From assembly GCA_037179335.1 (NCBI GenBank), contig JAKZHN010000012.1, positions 1-64,000 of the forward strand: a stretch of DNA of 64,000 nucleotides, in the 5' to 3' direction. Positions within the stretch are counted from its first letter, which is position 1. The number at the start of each line of letters is the position of its first letter. This document shows, piece after piece, positions 59,201 through 64,000 of the stretch. The position numbers were made by a program, and so were the translations under genes. The notes beneath the pieces are model-generated. The model was not told the origin of the DNA and searched no databases. It worked only from the letters and a program-made list of their open reading frames with translations. The DNA comes from Cyclaneusma minus. Its lineage: Eukaryota > Ascomycota > Leotiomycetes > Marthamycetales > Marthamycetaceae.

Positions 59201-62108
59201 CCTGTGCGACCGAAGCAGGAGTTTGGGACGTAACCTTCAAAGCGACCGGGGAACTTCGAAAAGAGATTGATGCCGCCTGCTAGATCGACCTGCTCGTCCG
59301 TTGACGTTAAACGTATGCAAGTAGGCTAGCCTTCCAAGAAATTCTCAAGTTCCACGAGGTGATCTCGGTGATCTGCCAGGGGCCACAAAGTAGTAGTTAG
59401 TAGCGAAGTAGTATCACAATCTCAAAACGGAACGAGGGGCTTGGTCCTTCCGCAGATTGAACCTGACATTTTTTTCCTGTCGATACGGTGCGGCCGTTGG
59501 ATCCAGGGGATGACAGCCGCAGCTGAGGGGTTGAATATCTTTCAGAAGTCCGAAGCTCGTGGAGTAAACACTCGATCCCTCAAACTGGCAGACTCGTGGT
59601 CTGTCGGAGATGGAGAAGCACTGTGACGGTCCATCGTCTGCACCACCGTCCACCAGCTGCCAACACACGTCCGATGATGGTGCCTCGTTGGCGGCCACTT
59701 TCGTTCGCGCGTGGGGGTTTAAGTAGACGCGCCGCCCCGCGCCGCTGCCGTTGCGAGGGGTCGGGCTGAGATGAGCTGAGATTCATGTTGAGGGAGGGGA
59801 CACTTGATCCTGCCGTGGTGAAGAGAATTTTCTCACCAGACCCGGGGAGTATGATAAGAACGCACAGTCATCCGGAAATAACATATAGGAGAAGCTGCTG
59901 TGCCTTGATGTCCTGTTGCTCTGATATCGGTAGTGTTGGCTGTGTTGCAACAGTGTCTTCAAGCAACAGCTCGGAGCGGAGTATGCCTCCTGAGTAGTAT
60001 GATTTTCCTCCGGACCTTGCTCGGAGAAATCATGCAAAACAATTCGGAATCGCTGCTGAAGCCAATAACGGATAGAAAGCGGTTCTAAGGTTCTATATTC
60101 CAAACATTGCGGTCAAGCACAAGTCCGTGGCAGCTCTGGGCGCAGAGTATTCATTGGCAAAGGGGCGCCCCCTTGGGCTTAGCAGTCCAGCGAACGGACG
60201 TTCCTAGGCTAAAGAAAGAACAGGATTCCGGTATCCGTGTGAATAAGTGTCCCCGTTAATTGAAGGATAGATCACAGAACCCCTTGCGGAAGCACTCTAC
60301 CTGAGGTGCGCACACCCACCTGGCCCCTCAACCACGATGCTCGGTGCAGAAACATCGAAAGGGACGGCCCAGATCCCCTCTTCCAAAGCTTCCAGAAGGA
60401 TTTCGTGGTGGATGACGGAAGGTGAAATTGGTGGTCAGCCTCGCGATAGCGATCGATGCCGTGTGCATGATATGTAAGGCGTGGGATTCGCCCCGCCCCC
60501 CTAAAGCAGTGGAGCCGGTTGCCCCTTGGCCGGCGGGGCTTTTGTGCTTTATTTCGCGGAGCTGCATGGATTGCTATTCTGGGAAGAACATCATTTCTTC
60601 GCCTTGAGCCGTCGAGGGAGCAACGGGCGTCGGTCCTGGGTGCTGGCGATGCTGCACTTGCTCATCTCGGGGCTGTCGTGTCTGCTTTTTCGGCCAGGCT
60701 CAGCGCCGCGATGCTCGTTTTGGGCCAGCCGGATTCGCAGAAAATTAGAGTGTCGAAAGGAGGGGTGAGAAAGCATCATGGTGCTATTGCGTCAACCGCG
60801 ATAGTCATCACGTCCCTGTCATCACCGCACCGCAGAGATGTCGCGTCTGGGTGTGATTGTCTTCGCTGCTGTACGACTGCTGCTGCCGCCGCCCCTCCGG
60901 CCGGTAGAGGAGTGTCTACGAGATCTCGACGCCAACACGATCTTCCGGCGTCCTCGGATTGCAGACATTCGGCATGTTGAGACCCAAAGCGGCTACATGT
61001 AGGCCTTGGCAGCGCGGAAGGCTCGTGTCTCGTCCGCAAGGGCGGCGCTGAGGGAGGCTGGAAGAAGTGTTGGTCCTGGTCGCTTGTACGGTTGTACCAA
61101 TGCGCCAACGTTGTTAGGAAAAGCACCCGTCTGCACGCTGCAGCGAACATGAGCATCGCATCCGCGCCGAGCGGTGATTGGGAGCAGCTCGACCCTGTAC
61201 TACAGCAGCAAATATGTGGCCTGCCAAACAAGACGGGCCTGAAGCTTGATTGACTCGTGAAATGGACAGGACTCAACCAACACAGAGAGAGAGCGAGGCG
61301 GCGTGGATGCCAAGTACCTCCCGAGCAGCAGGCTGGACAATAGCGAGAGTACACATGGCCCGCCCCGCTCGGGATTGACGACACCGTTCCCAGGAATTGC
61401 CAGAGTCGGTGACGGGAGTCCAGTAGTGGGAGAGAGGGGTTCACGGCCACCACTTGATGGCCTCCATCGCGTCCGTCTGGTCGTCTCATCTCACTTGAAG
61501 GCTGGCGTTGCGACTTGCGTTGCTGCGGGAGGCGGGAATCGGGATTGATGCAAGTTAGGCAGCTGGAGCACAAAGCGGCGCTGGTCCCCCCCGGTCTTGC
61601 ACCAGAGTCCACTTAATTTTTCCAAGGGGGGGTTCAACTCACAGGCATCAAACTGGGCGGCCAGCCCCTCCCTCTAAAGCCTCGCCGTCCGTCGCTCCAG
61701 TCCTCCCTTTTCATCCTCCCCCTCCACCAAAAAGTCAACACCACCACGCAAAAAAAGGATCCCCGTTTCCCCGGCCGCTGCTGTCTCTCTTTTTCGTTCG
61801 AATCTCCCACTTTGTAATCCTTCCGTCGATTTTCTTGATCAAGTCGGCCTCGCCTTTCTCTGCCACTCCAACAGCGACGCATCATTCCGCCGTCATAATC
61901 TCGCCCGTCGCAAACGCAGGCGACGCGCTTCCTAACCACCACCACCGCACACCCATGCCCGAATATTTCTCAGTAATGCTCAATACATCCACCGCGACCT
62001 CCGCTGCACTTTAAACCACACGCCTGCGCTTGCGGTCCCAGGAAGACGATATTCAACCATCCGTCTTGCGCCCCAAGCACACCTCCTCGTCCGCTACCTC
62101 ACATCGCA
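56271..62108. other. 5.8-kb region between divergent RasGEF and transcription-factor genes
   Basis: The two flanking genes point away from this region, so it holds both promoters and long 5' leaders. Segment 61,620-62,108 is CT-rich with poly-A and CACC tracts, as in a long 5' UTR. Several long open frames exist (for example 60776-61612 on the minus strand and 58984-59283 on the plus strand), but they are of biased composition or lack motifs and I do not call them. No repeat, tRNA or transposon is evident. Confidence 0.45.
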
Positions 62109-64000
62109 ATGGCCGGTGCCATCGTGCTCCCTTCGGCCATGCCGGCTTCAGCCAGCTCGACCCCGTCCATGCGGAAGTCTTCACTTGCGCCGGAGAAGAA
62201 GTACAAGTGCCAGTTCTGCAATCGCGCCTTCAGTCGCAGTGAACATCGCAGTCGGCACGAGAGATCGCGTACGTCAACTTCCCCTCCCAACGCCACCTTT
62301 CAACATCGCGTGGGGCGCATCAACCTTGGCACCTCCGCCATCAACCTCACCCGAGTCTGATTGCTAACTCGCATTTACAGATACCAAGGAGCGTCCCTTC
62401 AAGTGTTTGAAGTGCCGCAGCACCTTTGTTCGCCGAGATCTCCTGCTGCGCCATGACCGGACCGTACATGCAAAGGACGGCGGCGTCCCTCTGCACAGCG
62501 ACGTCAAGAGGAGAAAGGCAGCGCCCCAATCCCCCATCGCCATCGACACTTCGGCGCTCGAGCAGATCGAAGCTAGTAGCGATGGCATGGTGGACCTGGA
62601 GACCGCAGCCATGTTGATGACGGACCTGCACCACAAGGCCACGGCCGCAATGCGCACTGCCGGTGTTGGACCATACGAGAAGGGTGCCGGAATGCCCCTC
62701 GCTCGCAATGGCACGCCGCTCATGGAGCCATCCGTCACATACCCGTCCGGGGCCATCTCGCTACCTCAACCACCGTGGGATCAGTTCATGCCTCATACCA
62801 TGACCGAGCCGAAAGCCCACTCGATCTCATCGAGCGTTTGTGGATCCCAGGACTCTCAAGCATCTTTTGCGACCGGCAGCACCATCCATGCCCATCCTAA
62901 CCAGCTCCCGCCTATCATGGTACAAGCAAGCAGCACTCGTGACACTCCGCTGGCTCCTATGGTGAATTCAATGCCCGCTTCGATGCCCGCTTCAGGCACT
63001 GCAACTCCTGGTCACTACTCCCCCCAGCCATCGTTTTCGAACCCGGCGTTCCCACTTGACAATAGCAAGTCTGATCCATCTAGCCAACAAGTCCAGCCTC
63101 CGCAAATCAAGGATGAGGAGGAGCGCAATATCATCTTGGGTTCCATTCGTGCCTATGACAGTGAACGTGCCATCCCCGAGAGCTTCCGCCTGCCAAACCT
63201 GGCTGCATTGAACTGGTTCCTTTCCAGGTACTTCAACATGTTCCACCATCACTTACCGTTCTTGCACCCAGCGTCTTTTAAGCCAACAGAGCAATCGCCG
63301 CCGTTACTTCTTGCGGTGCTTTCAATCGGTGCCCTGTACGCTTTTGACCAAGACCAGGCCTACGTCCTGCACATCGGCTCGAAGGTCCTTGTCAATCAAT
63401 TTTTACAAAACAAGGAAAGCTTCAGCTCCCGAAAGTGCCCTCTCTGGACGATGCAGAGTTCGCTGTTGAACATGATCTTCGCTAGCTGGAGTGGTGATCC
63501 AAAGGGTCTTGAGTGGGCGTGCTCTATCAAGGGACTGCTTGCCAATATGGTCGCCGGAAACCGCTATGAATTGAAGCTGAGAACCGAGGCCCGGGAAGGT
63601 GCCCGACCGACTCGTACGGAATGGGTTGAGGACGAGGGATGTAGACGTACTTACTATGCCGTTTACATCTTCTTTGGACTGTTGACCCTGACCTACAACC
63701 ATACCCCAGCCATCAGCTTCAATGAGTTCGAGGATCTGCAGCTCCCCTCGGCCGAGGCGCTATGGAACCTCGATACCACTGACGACGAAGCTTGGCATGA
63801 GTCTCTTGCCAAGTCACCGGTCGTTTCTTTCATGGTGGCTCACGATAACCTGTTCCAAGGCGAGCCTTTGAGATACAGTGCTTTTGCAACTCGCGTCATG
63901 GTCAATGCCCTCTTCCTCGAAGTGTGGTATCACAAGCGCAGTCCGGAGGCACTGCAGGATGTGGTGACTGAATACAAGCTTCGTCTCGCATTAGAAACAT
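62109..64000 (+). CDS. C2H2 zinc-finger transcription factor with fungal-specific domain (3' end cut by the window)
   Basis: Exon 1 is 62109-62268; exon 2 starts at 62381 and stays open to the window end, giving at least 593 residues. The 112-nt intron (GTACGT to TTACAG, GCTAAC branch) lies in the linker between the two zinc fingers. Finger 1: C34, C37, H50, H54; finger 2: C62, C65, H78, H83, joined by HTKERPFKC. The order YKCQFCNRAFSRSEH and FVRRDLLLRH is typical of AmdX/ADR1-like fungal regulators that pair two N-terminal C2H2 fingers with a fungal-type transcription-factor domain. That domain begins near residue 360 (LNWFLSRYFNMFHHHLPFLHP, LLAVLSIGALYAFD). A Pro/Ser-rich linker separates the parts. 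It acts in the nucleus; targets cannot be told. It has a long promoter. Confidence 0.88.

Noticed and set aside
58508..59283. Plus-strand frames of 134 and 99 codons
   Set aside because: Arg/Pro-biased or without motif; no splice or start context that links them into a gene.
60776..61612. 278-codon open frame on the minus strand
   Set aside because: Cys/Ser/Arg-rich with no motif, in GC-rich promoter DNA upstream of the transcription factor. Overlapping open frames exist on the other strand.
1..64000. CRISPR arrays, bacterial operons, riboswitches, biosynthetic gene cluster
   Set aside because: The window is eukaryotic (telomere, introns, Pol III tRNAs). No regularly spaced identical repeats with spacers and no PKS, NRPS or terpene synthase were seen.

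Overview
The window is the left end of a chromosome of a filamentous ascomycete fungus. It opens with a C-rich (CCCTAA)n telomere. The genes carry short GT-AG introns (about 47-170 nt) with CTRAC-type branch points and encode fungal families (NHA1, MVP1, CDT2, SPB1, Cdc25-type RasGEF, multicopper oxidase). Very AT-rich blocks with C-to-T / G-to-A differences between repeats look like repeat-induced point mutation (RIP). A dothideomycete is my best guess, by inference from gene families and intron style.

Layout: 1-124 telomere. 124-3690 AT-rich subtelomeric block with small GC-rich repeats next to the telomere and a strong hairpin at its inner border. 4370-7752 plasma-membrane Na+/H+ antiporter (NHA1). 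8800-10510 degenerate tandem array of about 190-bp units. 11100-15380 a graveyard: an NLR N-terminal relic, RIP-mutated direct repeats, and a 2.7-kb AT-rich block flanked by 80-bp direct repeats. 16095-18582 sorting nexin MVP1. 18944-20415 a frameshifted relic of a fungal family beginning MGTRG. 20416-25084 mostly non-coding, with a gene relic, a mariner/pogo-type MITE and a tRNA-Ser(CGA) gene. From 25.9 kb on the gene content is ordinary: a rhomboid-annotated mitochondrial-type membrane protein, a Lys-rich nuclear-type protein, a RING protein, a laccase-like multicopper oxidase, an SRPBCC protein, an unknown acidic protein, CDT2 and SPB1 sharing a 434-bp promoter, a secreted ferritin-like protein, a tRNA-Ala(AGC), a Cdc25-type RasGEF, and a C2H2/fungal-type transcription factor cut by the window end.

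The most unusual feature is the tRNA-Ser(CGA) gene at 24935-25084 (minus strand). Besides the expected short anticodon-loop intron it contains a second 58-bp insertion between the T-stem and T-loop. That insertion starts GTAAGC, ends TTAG, and has a GCTAAC branch-point sequence 13 nt before its end, so it looks like a spliceosomal intron inside a Pol III gene. Removing both insertions restores a complete class II tRNA-Ser.

The genes are mostly independent housekeeping or environment-facing functions (ion homeostasis, endosomal sorting, replication control, ribosome maturation, Ras signalling, secreted oxidases). I see no biosynthetic cluster or operon-like system. Exon boundaries were deduced by hand from splice signals and reading-frame continuity, and should be treated as models.
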